DNA from: Liolophura sinensis
Lineage: Eukaryota; Mollusca; Polyplacophora; Chitonida; Chitonidae
Direction: 5' to 3'
Length of the DNA: 64,000 bases
Assembly (NCBI RefSeq): GCF_032854445.1
Contig: NC_088300.1
Span: forward strand, 7,194,001-7,258,000
Positions 24,601-34,678 of the stretch are shown here, piece by piece. Both the position numbers and the translations under genes were made by a program. Numbering within the stretch: the stretch's first letter is position 1; every line of letters begins with the position of its first letter. The notes under the pieces are model-generated. The model saw only the letters and a program-made list of their open reading frames with translations. It was not told where the DNA came from and did no database searches.

Positions 24601-27600
24601 CGCCTTACTTGCCTTCGGTAAGGCATCTTAGTGAAGCAGCACTAGATATAACAGCGATGGAAATCCGTCCTGCAACAAGGAGGCATATTACATGCACTCT
24701 AAGGATATGACTGAAAAATTGTTAAGTACGACGTTAAACCCCAAGCACTCTCTCACCGATGGCTCAGTTGGTAGAGCGTCCGCTTCGGGGGCGGTAGATC
24801 CATGTTCAATTCTGGGTCTGGTCACACCTTAAAAAAGGAATTGCAACGACTGGTTGACCCATTTCAGTGTAATGGCTCGTGTGGGGCGATTAACGAGCCT
24901 TCAGTCGTCTCGGTGAAGCAGCACTAGACAGAAGGTCGGTGGAAATCCCTCCTGCAACCTGAGGTACGTTGCATGCACTCTAGGCACCGTAATATGACTG
25001 AAATATTGTTAAGTACGACTTTAAACCTCAAGCACTCACTTACTTACATTGACTACTTTCGTTCCACAGCCAAATCTACTACGTAACAATTGTGAACTAC
25101 TCGCAAAGTCTGATGCTGACAACTGTACACATGAGGGCGACCTAAAAGCACATGTGTCTCGCCTGGGGAATGCAATATGGGTAATGGCATAAGCTTCTAT
25201 GGAATTCTGAAAACAACTTTTCTTGGCCTTAGAAATGTTCTCGAACAAGGTTGGAGGTAGTTTATAAGCATATATAGTTCATTAAATAACAAGGATTTCC
25301 AACTGAACATATACTGATTGCAGCTGAAACCGTTGATCCCAGCTCTAAAATTCAGAGTACTTTATCCAATCACTTTACTCAGTCGTCAGAGTATTGAAAA
25401 GTAGTTTGAAATTCAAATACAACGGTAAGCTAATGACTGGGATGTGTGGATATACATGTATATATACAAACATTAATATATGCATAATGTGTCTAGATAA
25501 CACACTTGTATGGCCTGTTTGACACACAATAACACAAAGATGAAGGCCGTTTATAACGGTAGGTCATCGTTGAATGTATCTAATGTATACAATACCATTA
25601 TTCTCCTTACGGTACACTGCATTTATACCGAGTTTATGCTTACCACCGCAGAAGTCTGTCTCACTAGACAGTATACCGAGACCTCAGTTTTTGCTCAGCA
25701 CGGCCATGTGGAAGACGGATGGTCGAAGATTCCAAACCGTATATGACGGATACAGAGGTCATCTGCGTGCGAAACTGCGTGATATCTTCCCCAATACTCA
25801 GTACGGCCTGAACAACATGTTACTATACGTCTCAACATTACCGGTAAATACATATCCCTTGATAACATCGTAATCAGATGGCCGGAATTTAAGATGTTAT
25901 TATTTCAACAATAATGGAAAATCTACCTAGAGTAATAGGCGGTGCACTAGAAATGGGTAACGCAAAGCATTTCACGCAGGACCATATAGATTTATATATG
26001 ATCTATGCGTCGAAACAGACATTCGCATATCAACCAAGCTGGATGTTTCAGGTTAATAATGGGCGAAAATAATGACTCAAATTAATAATATACGGTTAAT
26101 GTTAATATAATTGACAAATAATTGCTAAATTTGACCTAAAAATCAAAAACTGTCTGTTTTCTGGATTTGTCTTTAGTGGCCAATGTATGCAACAAAGTAC
26201 CAGAGATCGGATGGCACAGTTTACTACGAGGGACTGTCCATGGACCTCCTGCAAGCAATGTCTAGGAAGTTAAATTTTAGGTGAGCGTTGGAGTGTGGTA
26301 TTTTTTTTCTAATGAGTAATCTAATAAGACAATTAACCTTTGACTAATGAGGTCGTGTGTTCGAATCTAATTCCCACTAGCTGCAGCTTTACGTCTTGAG
26401 GTTTGTCAGATGCCCAGCTTGGTTCAAACTTATATGCTCTGGCCTCCGCTGTTTCATCCACCTATAAACTTGTCCGCTGTGTGTCAGTTAAATGATAGGA
26501 AGATGGATTACTGGACCATTAACGACAGCAGATGGATTTTATCTTTGTTTGAATCAGTTCAGCTTTATTGATTAATTAATTATTCTTTTTATTCACAAGG
26601 TCATGATATCGTGTTTTTAAATCGTTTCTTTTTTCAGAAAGTTTCAACTTTCTTGGAATTTTTCGATGTATTATAAAAAGCCTACATACCACAGAACGTC
26701 TGTTGGCTTGAGCGACACTGTGTTCTAAAGCAATAGACCATAGAACTTTTGTTGACTTAGATACTCTGTATGCTAAACCAATATATACCACAGGACTTCT
26801 GTTGACTTAGATACTCTGTATGCTAAACCAATATGTATCACAGGACTTATGTTGGCTTAGATACTCTGTATGCTAAACCAATATATACCACAGGACTTTT
26901 GTTGGCTTAGATACTCTGTATGCTAAACCAGTATATACCACAGGACTTCTGTTGACTTAGATACTCTGTATGCTAAACCAATATATACCACAGGACTTCT
27001 GTTTGCTTAGATACTCTGTATGCTAAACCAATATATACCACATGACTTCTTTTGGCTTGAGCAACACTTTATTCTAAAGCAATATACCACAGGACTTCTG
27101 TTTGCTTGGATACTCTGTATGCTAAACCAATATATACCACAGGACTTCTGTTTGCTTAGATACTCTGTATGCTAAACCAATATATACCACAGGACTTCTG
27201 TTGGCTTAGATACTCTGTATGCTAAACCAATATATACCACAGGACTTCTGTTTGCTTAGATACTCTGTATGCTAAACCAATATATACCACAGGACTTCTG
27301 TTGGCTTAGATACTCTGTATGCTAAACCAATATATACCACAGGACTTCTGTTGCCTTGAGCTACCCTCTTTTCTAAACCAATATAACACAGAATTTCTGT
27401 GTTGGATTAGCTATACTATATTCTAAACCAAGAAGCTGTTTTCATAGGCATTACCAAGATTTCTTCTCTGTGGGACTAACAAGTGCATGTGCCTGGGTTA
27501 AAGCATCATAACCCTCGGCAGTCACACATTTCAGCAAATTTCGTCCATTTTATGCGAGTCTTTGTGTGAGCAAATACTTAAAGTGGGTTCAAACATATTA

Positions 27601-30600
27601 TACATGGGCTGAATATCTGGCTTTTGTCCAAGTCTGTAATGTTGTATCATAGATATAAATGACCACGTGGTTTTGTTTATCCCACATATGATCCGTTTTG
27701 CTTTCAACTATGTTATAACAGCCCCATATATCAGAATATATGTTGGCTTCAGCTATATCTTACAGGAACCCGAGGATCAGGAGTGGGGTCGACGTTTGAA
27801 CGGCAACTGGACTGGGCTGATTGGAGACCTTGTTTATGGTGTGGGTACTTAACACTACTTTGTTGAAACTTAGTGAAACTTATTTGTTGATCTTAGTTAT
27901 CTACCATACCATATCATTGTACCATATTGTGTTTGTGGTGTCTTGAATAATTCTTTAGATGTTATTATGAAAGACCATTAAATACTGTAAACAAAAGTAG
28001 TTGGATTCATTAGAATTTTTCAACCCGCTAATGTCTGATGAAAACGGTTTGGCGGCCACTTTCATTGCAATACAATGCATATATACATATGTTTATTTGA
28101 TAACCGTTTCTTGGCGTTGTAGAGAGCTGATATGGTAGCGGCTCCATTATCCACACAGAATGACAGAAATGAAGTCATAGATTTCACGACGCCTTTTATA
28201 ACAGACTACAACGTTATTATGACCAAAATGCCAGACAAAGAGAAGACCAGATGGATGTTATTGTTGCGTCCACTCGACTGGTCCGTCCTTGTCACCATTG
28301 CCAGCATCTTCCCAGCTGTGTCGGTTTGTCTGTGGGTTTGTGAAAGATTCTCTCCCTTCTACAACGACATCTCCAGACGACGGAAAATACCTGGGCTACA
28401 GTTGATCAGCGAATGCATGTGGTACATGCTCGGAGCATTGTTCACAAGAAGTATATAAATAGATCTGGATGTTGTGATGATGTGTTAAAAATCAAAACAA
28501 CAAATATATATTCCTAGGCAGTCGGTATATTAGATTTCTGAATCATATGGTATGGCGACCATCCGGTACAGAAAATATATGTGGTATATACATGTATTAT
28601 ATACCATATCCCCTTGCGGTGATACTTATGATGTATTGCCAACAATACATTCAAAGAAAAGGTAGCAAATAATATAGCCTTAGTTATTTCGCAAGATGGG
28701 AGGAAATAGGCCTAAACGATCGCAGCCATGTTTTTTTTCTGGCGTGCTTAGTAGCTCTGTATATGAGATTTTAATCGGGATTCTTACGTGGCAGTGAGTT
28801 ACGGCATGTTAAAGAAGCAGACAACACTGTGGCGTCACTCACATACTCCCTACGCACATATGGTTAAAAAGCTGAAGTGTTCTTGTGACGCCAGCGGAAA
28901 CAGTTGTTTCCCTGTTATAGAAAACAGTTCGCGCTTGATTGGTTAAAACTGATAAAAATGGCAGCGCTATCGATTTTTTCCATGTGCGCCATTTAGCTTA
29001 CTATTTAACCGTGCCATCGTTAAAATAAAAAGATACGGTTTTTAAACGTTATGTGGGATACATTATCGATGCAAAGGTGGCCTAATGTTGTCTTTACTCT
29101 TAGAAACACTTTCAAGCGTTGTTATAGTCAGTGGCAAAAGTGAAAAATGTTGTGATTTTCAAAATTCAAGAAATGTTTCGAAAATTACGATTGAATTTCT
29201 AAAAATACAAAACGGACAACTTCCGAATCCAGGTCCATACAGCATAAAACTTGTAGAGCTGATATTGGAGAGGTCTACTGTCATTACGTTGTTCACGATT
29301 GTTCCTTTCAGCAATACTATTGGTTGATCGTGAAACTTTTGATATACTGAGCGTTACCAAACTTATGATATTACTCACATGCACATGTATTCTTGTTATT
29401 CTTGTGCAATATAGCGTAATGCCATAGTCGCTCATGCTTTATGTATTCCAGGTGGGATATATCTGCCTAAGGCACATTCCGGACGAACAATCGTCATCTT
29501 TTGGTGGTTATTCATAGTACTACTGGTGGCGACTTACTGTGGTCACCTGATGGCCTATCTGGCTGTGAGTCGAGAGCGCAAACCATTTAACACGATAGCA
29601 GAGCTGACTAAGCTACCGCAGTTCAAGTGGGGAACCAACAACGGAACGTACCTGGTCGAAATCATGAAGGTAAGAAACAACGGTGTGATTCGGCAAAAGG
29701 ACCTGGTACGGTGAAGCGGAGAAACGTCCCCAGAGAGGTAAGAAAGTAGGCATACAAATTGCAAAATCCCAGCACAATTCTCTAAATTTTGCAATCAGAA
29801 GTATGAAACTGTGCAAAAGCACTCATGCAAGTTATAATGCCATAAAGCAGATGGTTGCTTAGTAATAACCCTCCAAAAATGCACTCCCGATCAAAAGCAC
29901 CAATGTTTTTTATTCGAACGAGTGTTTTTAATTTACAGTATGATCAACGTTAAGCAGAAAAATATCTTTACTGAAACTGTCAAGTGTGTATTTCTACGCG
30001 CTTGCAAAGTTTTGTTTTGGTTAACGTTTGTCTTCATATGTAAAACATAAACTTTGTAATGTGATGAGTTTTGTCATATTTTAGCAAGTTTAAAATCTGT
30101 ATATCTGCATCGATCTATCAGGCATCCTCCACAGTACACTGGAGTGATGAATTTTCTGCGGAGAAAAGATTGTATATAGGGGAAGAGTTTGAATCTTTGT
30201 GGCACTTTTTTTTCCTTTGGAAACATACGTTTGTGCGAGTGAAGATAAAGGCCAATCTTGCATTAAATAAGTGTTATAATGAATTAGAATGGATAAGCTA
30301 TGGTATTGCGTAACATTTGGCTACTCTTGCGACATTATAGGTGAATCTTGGTTGAGAGCACATGTGGTAGACTAGCTATCATTGACATTAACATGTTATG
30401 CGTACAGAAAGTATAAGGCAGAAAGTTCTATACTTATTTAATTGATTGGTGCATTCAGATAGTTACATTTGTAGTGCAGTGTTTTTCATGTGATTTTTTG
30501 GCAAAAAAAAAAAAAAATAAATAAAAAGATATTTCAGTGTGACTGGAGAGGGCTATAATTTTTCATTTTCATGCCCTTCAGTGCATGTTTGGAGCTCAAG

Positions 30601-32203
30601 CCGTATGTTTGCCATATAACAGGAATAGGCGAGTAAAAACAGAACTGAAAACAGAAGTAGCCTTACGAGTATGTCAGTAGCTGTCACTCAGTTTCGCTAC
30701 TCGAGGCCCACAGTTTCTTGCACCGGGGCCGATTCCCCGCCGTACCATACCAGGTCCTTAACTTTTGTTTCCGCTGATCAGTAACAGATCAGTCCTACAA
30801 ACGCTTTAATCAACATTTGCTTTATGAAACACTGTTGTGTATTGTAATTCCAATATTGTATACACGTGAGGTGAATTTTGTTAAATTGTCAAGGACTGCT
30901 CACTTCATGTGTAAAACCCCGCTACACGCTACAAATATTCCTGGAGAACTAATCACATTCGATGGCTTAGTTAATTAATACGTTTTGTTTGGCACAGACG
31001 TCCACGGAGCCCGACTACCGGGCTTTGTGGCAGGGTATCGAAAGGTTTACAGTGGAGGATCCCTGGGTTCTACATCTAAACTACAATGTGCACATGAAGG
31101 CAGTGAGCAAGGGAGACTACGCCTATCTGACAGACGAGACAACTGTTGACATGGCGACTGCCAAGGACTGTAGTCTAGTCCGGGCTGACGAGACATTTCT
31201 TATGCTCCAGTATTGTGTTACTTTGCGAAACAACTCCGCGTACACCAATCTGTTTTCGCAAAGGTGAGTGCAGGTATGGTTAAAGCCAAATGCATTTATT
31301 TATTTGATCGTTTTTTTCCCGTCATATAATTGCGGCCAGGCTTATGGGCGTAGGAATCCAGTGTGCCCATGCAATACAAGCAGTGTGACTTTTCATATTC
31401 CCAACAATTATAATGATTCCACTGACTGCACGAGGTAAAGATATCTTTATGAAGAAAGACAAACATTCGAAATTAAAGACAATATCGCACTAGACCAAAT
31501 GTATGTGCATATATGAAGTATCCCGCAGGAAGCATACTAGTAACTTCTCTACTTTTGTGATCTGGTACAACCGAGATATCACAGTTCAAGTAAGCAAATT
31601 CACATGTTACAATCGAAAGTTCCACCATGATATCAATCTTAACCAACCAGGCGGGAGTTATTTCGATAACCCGAGGACACACCTGTTTCCGCTCACGTCA
31701 CTCCGATCCTGCTTTGCCTGTTAACCATATGTAGGTGGGACAATAGTGACGCATCATCTTGTTTCCGGTTGCACGTCATAAAAAATGTCTGTGGCCATAT
31801 GCAGGTGGGGTAATAGTGCCATGTAAGTCTGTTTCCTCCCCTGTTCCTAATTAACTCAGGTTTTAACCTGTCTAGTATTTGTTGTCTTCTCGTTCAACAG
31901 TGTAAATCTGAAACGGTTTAGAAGCTTATGCATGTCAACAGTATAACTGTATCCCGTTATTTCAGTGTGACATCGATCGTAGAAGCAGGACTGATTGAGA
32001 TGTGGCGAAAGAGGTGGTGGCCCAAGTCTGCGCCATGCCCCAGTTTTCTCAAGGCGGAGGCTCGCCAGATTATGTTAGCGGACATTCAGAGCTCTTTCTA
32101 TATCCTCCTCGGGGGAATCTCCTTGGCAGGATTCGTTCTCACCGTGGAGATGTCCTGTATGAAGTCGAAACTGTTCTCGGGAAAAACGAAGAAGGACTCG
32201 TAA
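18679..32203 (+). CDS. Divergent ionotropic glutamate receptor subunit, 13 exons
   Basis: Ligand-gated cation channel of the iGluR superfamily, in the plasma membrane. Exons: 18679-18763, 20475-20615, 21869-22171, 22756-22940, 23539-23724, 25070-25180 (tentative), 25652-25843, 26177-26280, 27753-27840, 28123-28450, 29452-29669, 30998-31263, 31966-32203; phases join to 814 codons (777 without the tentative exon). Domains: signal peptide (1 to about 20), amino-terminal domain (about 25-390, with NVGWKYASMLYESDYG), S1 (FSYILQEPEDQEWG, then APLSTQNDRNEVIDF), M1 (518-538), pore loop (about 557-573), M3 (588-613), S2 (YAYLTDETTVDM), M4 (776-799). The agonist carboxylate-binding Arg is present (R480), as is the S2 cysteine pair (C705, C760). 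Odd residues: the pore reads GALFTRSG where AMPA and kainate subunits have GAxMQQGC, the M3 gate reads TYCGHLMAY instead of SYTANLAAF, and the S2 ligand acid is Asp (D693) where AMPA/kainate have Glu. It is closest in layout to kainate/AMPA-type subunits; the subfamily is unresolved. Confidence 0.9.
19479..19722 (+). mobile_element. Full-length SINE, family A, with 12-bp target-site duplication
   Basis: It runs from 'ggggcctctgtggtgg' through B box 'gtgagttcaagaccagc', 'gcagcaacctgcggatggtc', 'cccccgggctctgcccggtt', to 'caaataaatgaatacataaa'. Flanks TATATTTATTTT (19466-19477 and 19723-19734) are identical and fit a target-site duplication, though the sequence is AT-rich. Intron 1 of the glutamate receptor gene. 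Confidence 0.85.
19780..20230. repeat. Diverged repeat tract, about 100-bp period
   Basis: Phrases such as 'aaaccgggcagagccca', 'gaggaaa', 'cctctgacgtgtgaccaca' and 'gtcgatcc' recur three or four times with changes between 19795 and 20220. The wording resembles the reverse of SINE family A's central block (gggctctgcccggtt), so this could be a tandem expansion seeded from a SINE. Lies in intron 1 of the receptor gene. Confidence 0.6.
21658..21755. repeat. Two neighbouring hairpins sharing a GTTACAA stem
   Basis: AGTTACAAG-ATCAG-CTTGTAACT (about 21660-21682) and, 50 bp on, AGAAGTTACAA with a 7-base loop and TTGTAACTTCT. A third 'ttgtaacttgttaac' follows at 21772. Stems are perfect. It lies 110 bp before the acceptor of receptor exon 3. 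Confidence 0.8.
24428..24754 (+). mobile_element. SINE family B, copy 1 of a tandem pair
   Basis: A tRNA-like head ('cgatggctcagg ... gtccgcttcggg', B-box-like 'gggtcaatcctgg'), the body 'gtgcaacgactggttgaccc', 'aatggctcgggcggggcg', 'gaagcagcactag', 'cctgcaacaagg', then the tail 'acgacgttaaaccccaagca'. Same family as 38861-39222 (reverse). A few bases are deleted from the A-box region. Confidence 0.9.
24755..25045 (+). mobile_element. SINE family B, copy 2 of a tandem pair
   Basis: It begins directly after copy 1 with an intact A-box-like 'gatggctcagttggtagagc' and contains a shortened middle (part of the 'cttcctcgcttggcgttc' block is missing). It ends with 'acgactttaaacctcaagca'. Its tail sits about 25 bp before the acceptor of the tentative exon at 25070. 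Confidence 0.9.
25070..25180 (+). CDS. Tentative extra exon of the glutamate receptor (37 codons)
   Basis: A good acceptor (ctttcgttccacag) is followed by 37 stop-free codons and a donor (atatgg|gtaatg); both ends are phase 0 and match the neighbouring exons, so including it keeps the frame. The peptide has two cysteines, an NCT glycosylation site and EGDLKAHV, plausible for the end of an amino-terminal domain. Without it the domain would be shorter than usual. The donor is not strong, and the acceptor lies just beyond a SINE tail, so this may be a skipped or alternative exon. Confidence 0.6.
26690..27415 (+). repeat. 50-bp minisatellite in a receptor intron
   Basis: About 13-14 copies of a 50-bp unit (atataccacaggacttctgt, tggcttagatactctgtatg, ctaaaccaat). 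Edge copies diverge (for example 'ttggcttgagcaacacttta', 'ttggattagctatactatat'). The real acceptor downstream (atgttggcttcag, then CTATATCTTAC) resembles the edge copies. Confidence 0.95.
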
Positions 32204-32470
32204 AGAATAACGTGTCGTGCGCTTCTTGTTCATGAAAAGCCTTGTTTGCCACCCCTATTGCACCATCATGATCGACGTATGTCTGATTGGAATGCCAATC
32301 TACATGATGAAATGCCACTAGAAGCAGATCATTTGTCACTAGAAGGGGTACATACTGCCGTTAGGTTCCACATAGTTTTAGTGCTGAAGTCTGTTATTTC
32401 ATCTTGAGAATTTTACCGTTGCAGCTATAGTGCATATATACTGATTCTAAAATATATCAATAAAGCCTTT
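32204..32470 (+). other. Glutamate receptor 3' UTR with AATAAA
   Basis: About 260 bp follow the TAA stop up to an AATAAA hexamer at 32459-32464, followed by T/G-containing sequence. The first stop in frame ends the tail after KTKKDS. The poly(A) site is inferred from the hexamer only. Confidence 0.6.
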
Positions 32471-32754
32471 GACAACAACTAAAAACAAAGCCACATCATT
32501 ATTAAACAACATGGTTTATGGTTACTCGTATGAACAGTCAGCAAATGTCTATTGTGCCTCTTGCTTTCTGTATTTAGCATTCAAAATGATGTCGTCAGAC
32601 TTTTAAAGGATATGTGTGATTGACAGTTATCTTCCATTCTTAACTGCACAACCTGTCAGCGGTCAATGCAGCTGAGTCTGACTCTAGCTTGCCCGATCTA
32701 CAATGAAAAATACAGTAATTCCAGCAGACAGAGTCATACATCTTATAATGGCGG

Positions 32755-32925
32755 TATATTTATTTATTTATCCCATTGGTGTTTTACGCCGTAATCAAGG
32801 CTATTTCACTTAAACGACGGCGACCAGCATTATAGTGGGAGGAAACCGAGCAGAGCCCTAGGGAAATCTATGACCAACCGCAGGTTGCTGTCAGACCTTC
32901 CCAAGTAGGGCAATATATTTATTTA
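32755..32925 (-). mobile_element. SINE family A, reverse orientation, truncated
   Basis: 'tttatttatcccattggtgt ... tttacgccgtaatcaagg', 'cggcgaccagcattatagtg', 'ggttgctgtcagaccttccc' is the reverse complement of the family A 3' half. The head is absent. Confidence 0.9.
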
Positions 32926-33066
32926 TTTGATTCGTGTTTTACGCCGTACTCAACATTATTTCACTTATACGACGGCGGCCAGCTTTATAGTGGGAGGAAA
33001 CCGAACTGAGCCCGGGGGAAACCCACGATTATCCACGGGTTGCTGTAAGACCTTTCCACGTCCGGC
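32926..33066 (-). mobile_element. Second reverse SINE family A copy, adjacent
   Basis: The same element repeats immediately (gtgttttacgccgtactcaa ... cggcggccagctttatagtg ... gggttgctgtaagacctttc). Both copies are truncated at almost the same internal point, so a local duplication or a dimer is as likely as two insertions. Confidence 0.9.
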
Positions 33067-33124
33067 AGTATAAAATTTGTTATTCTCAATATAAGTTTTT
33101 ATGGCAAATGCATCAGACAGTTTG

Positions 33125-33330
33125 GCTGATTGACAGATCAGTGTTTAACACCATACTCAAGAATTTTTCACAACCAGAGAGCCCGGGGTAAACCATTACC
33201 ATTTTTCACATAGCTGACGAATGTAGTGAAGTCGCGGCCACACCTGGAAGAGCTGGAATCGAAAATCTCACCTTATTGATCAAGGGCCTGATTGTCACCG
33301 CGACCTAACGCTCTAACTACCTTTGCACCT
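33125..33330 (-). mobile_element. tRNA-derived SINE, reverse orientation
   Basis: On the minus strand it begins with a tRNA-like head (ggtagttagagcgttaggtc; B-box-like 'ttttcgattccagc') and ends with the shared tail reading 'ttcttgagtatggtgttaaa'. The head differs from families A and B. Confidence 0.7.
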
Positions 33331-34678
33331 CTATGTCATACAGGATGAATATTGAGAAATTGTTACATAAGGCCTACAAGTCGTACAACGACCCCCAGGA
33401 GGAAATAGATTTTTTTTATCAGTAAAGATACACAAGAGTCGTTTTTGTTATTTATTTAATAAAGCTTATATTTCTGTTATGTAAATCACAAAATATTCGT
33501 ATTGATTGACTTCCAACATAGCAGTTAGTCAGTCTCCAGGCAAATTACTCACGAGCATCAATTCAAAATCTTGCAAAATCGAAATTCTAAAAGATAAATC
33601 ATAAGTCAATAGTAAACGAAATGCATCTCTGTTCAGCTGTTCATACGAACACCATGTACGAGGGAGTAAAAGTAGGAAATTCAATGTATATTTATGTATT
33701 CCCTGATCATTATTTACTTGGGATTGACGAGATATATATTTCATTCATATAACGGCGATTATAGGTTAAAGGTGAAGAAAGTGGCGGACTATCCGTCGTG
33801 CAGTCACAACCCTTCGCCAGACAAGCAAGACTACTAAGCTCACTGTTAATATATACATTAGACAGAACTATAAGCCGAGAGCCACTTTCAAATATCTTTA
33901 TAAATCCCAATGTGTCTTGCAAGTAACTTGTGTCTTTGTGACAATACGTTTAATGAGGTAAAATACAATGACGATGACCATGGCATCAGGGCGCCATATG
34001 ACAACAACTTTTTATTTCCGCAAATAGGAATACACGTGTTGAAATGGTTCTGTAGCAGAACAGTAACAGTGTCGAAGGATTTACAGCTTGGAGTATCCTT
34101 GACCAACCACCTCATGGGTTAAATCTTACCACGTAAGATCATATGACGACAATGACTGTACAACAAAGGTATATGTAGATTTGATAAGGCAATGTAACAA
34201 GCACACACAAATTCAAGGTTGGTTACCGTGGTTACCGTTATGGATTGGTTATCGTGCATATGCGTTAGGCATATATCTGTAGTCACGCTCGTACGGTATT
34301 ATAAACAATATAACAAAAAACATAAAACATATAAACAAAAGTGAAAGTAAAAAATTAGGAAATGTCTGCCAAGTGGAGTTTCGCGTTTAAGCTGCCCTTG
34401 CAATTTAAGAAGCCATGTAGTCAGTCGTGCCTATATATTTTTCAACATGTAAGCCTGTATTCATTCCCATGTGTTATAATACTGTTTCTGACATATTCCC
34501 AATGGTTTACTTCAGTGACATAGTGAAAAACCCAGGGAGACGATTAATATAGAATTCAATAAACATTTGACAATGAGATTGTTGAAATGTTCAAAGTTCC
34601 TAAAGCGGACCAGTCCGTGTTCGGATTTTACTAGTCGCGTTTCAAGGCTTAATTCCCGGTCAACGATTTTAGTGCAAT
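33331..34678. other. Intergenic DNA and presumed promoter of the MIPOL1-like gene
   Basis: No exon is supported. AT-rich unique sequence leads up to the ATG at 34679. No clear TATA box is visible near the start. The short ORFs lack any recognisable feature. Confidence 0.55.

Larger units (their letters stand above)
22941..25069 (+). other. Receptor introns and exon around 23539, with SINE-rich 3' half
   Basis: Besides exon 23539-23724, this stretch holds two SINE copies in tandem (24428-25045) and otherwise AT-rich unique sequence. I see no other exon: frames contain stops and lack matching splice phases. Confidence 0.6.

Noticed and set aside
26320-26540. tRNA-like sequence with 'gtgttcgaatct'
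   Set aside because: Only a B-box-like motif remains; no acceptor stem or anticodon arm. At best a SINE fragment, too weak to list.
27667-27840. Alternative acceptor for the receptor exon at 27766 (after 'tcttacag')
   Set aside because: It gives the wrong phase with the preceding exon and loses the conserved aromatic F-x-Y segment; the acceptor at 27751-27752 fits both.
28880-29330. Possible separate promoter or small gene inside the receptor intron (ORF at 29085-29327)
   Set aside because: No splice phase or family match; the receptor exons on both sides join without it.
29694-30765. Inverted similarity between 'ggacctggtacggtgaagcg' (29699) and the reverse of about 30735-30760
   Set aside because: The match is short and broken; I could not extend it into terminal repeats of an element.
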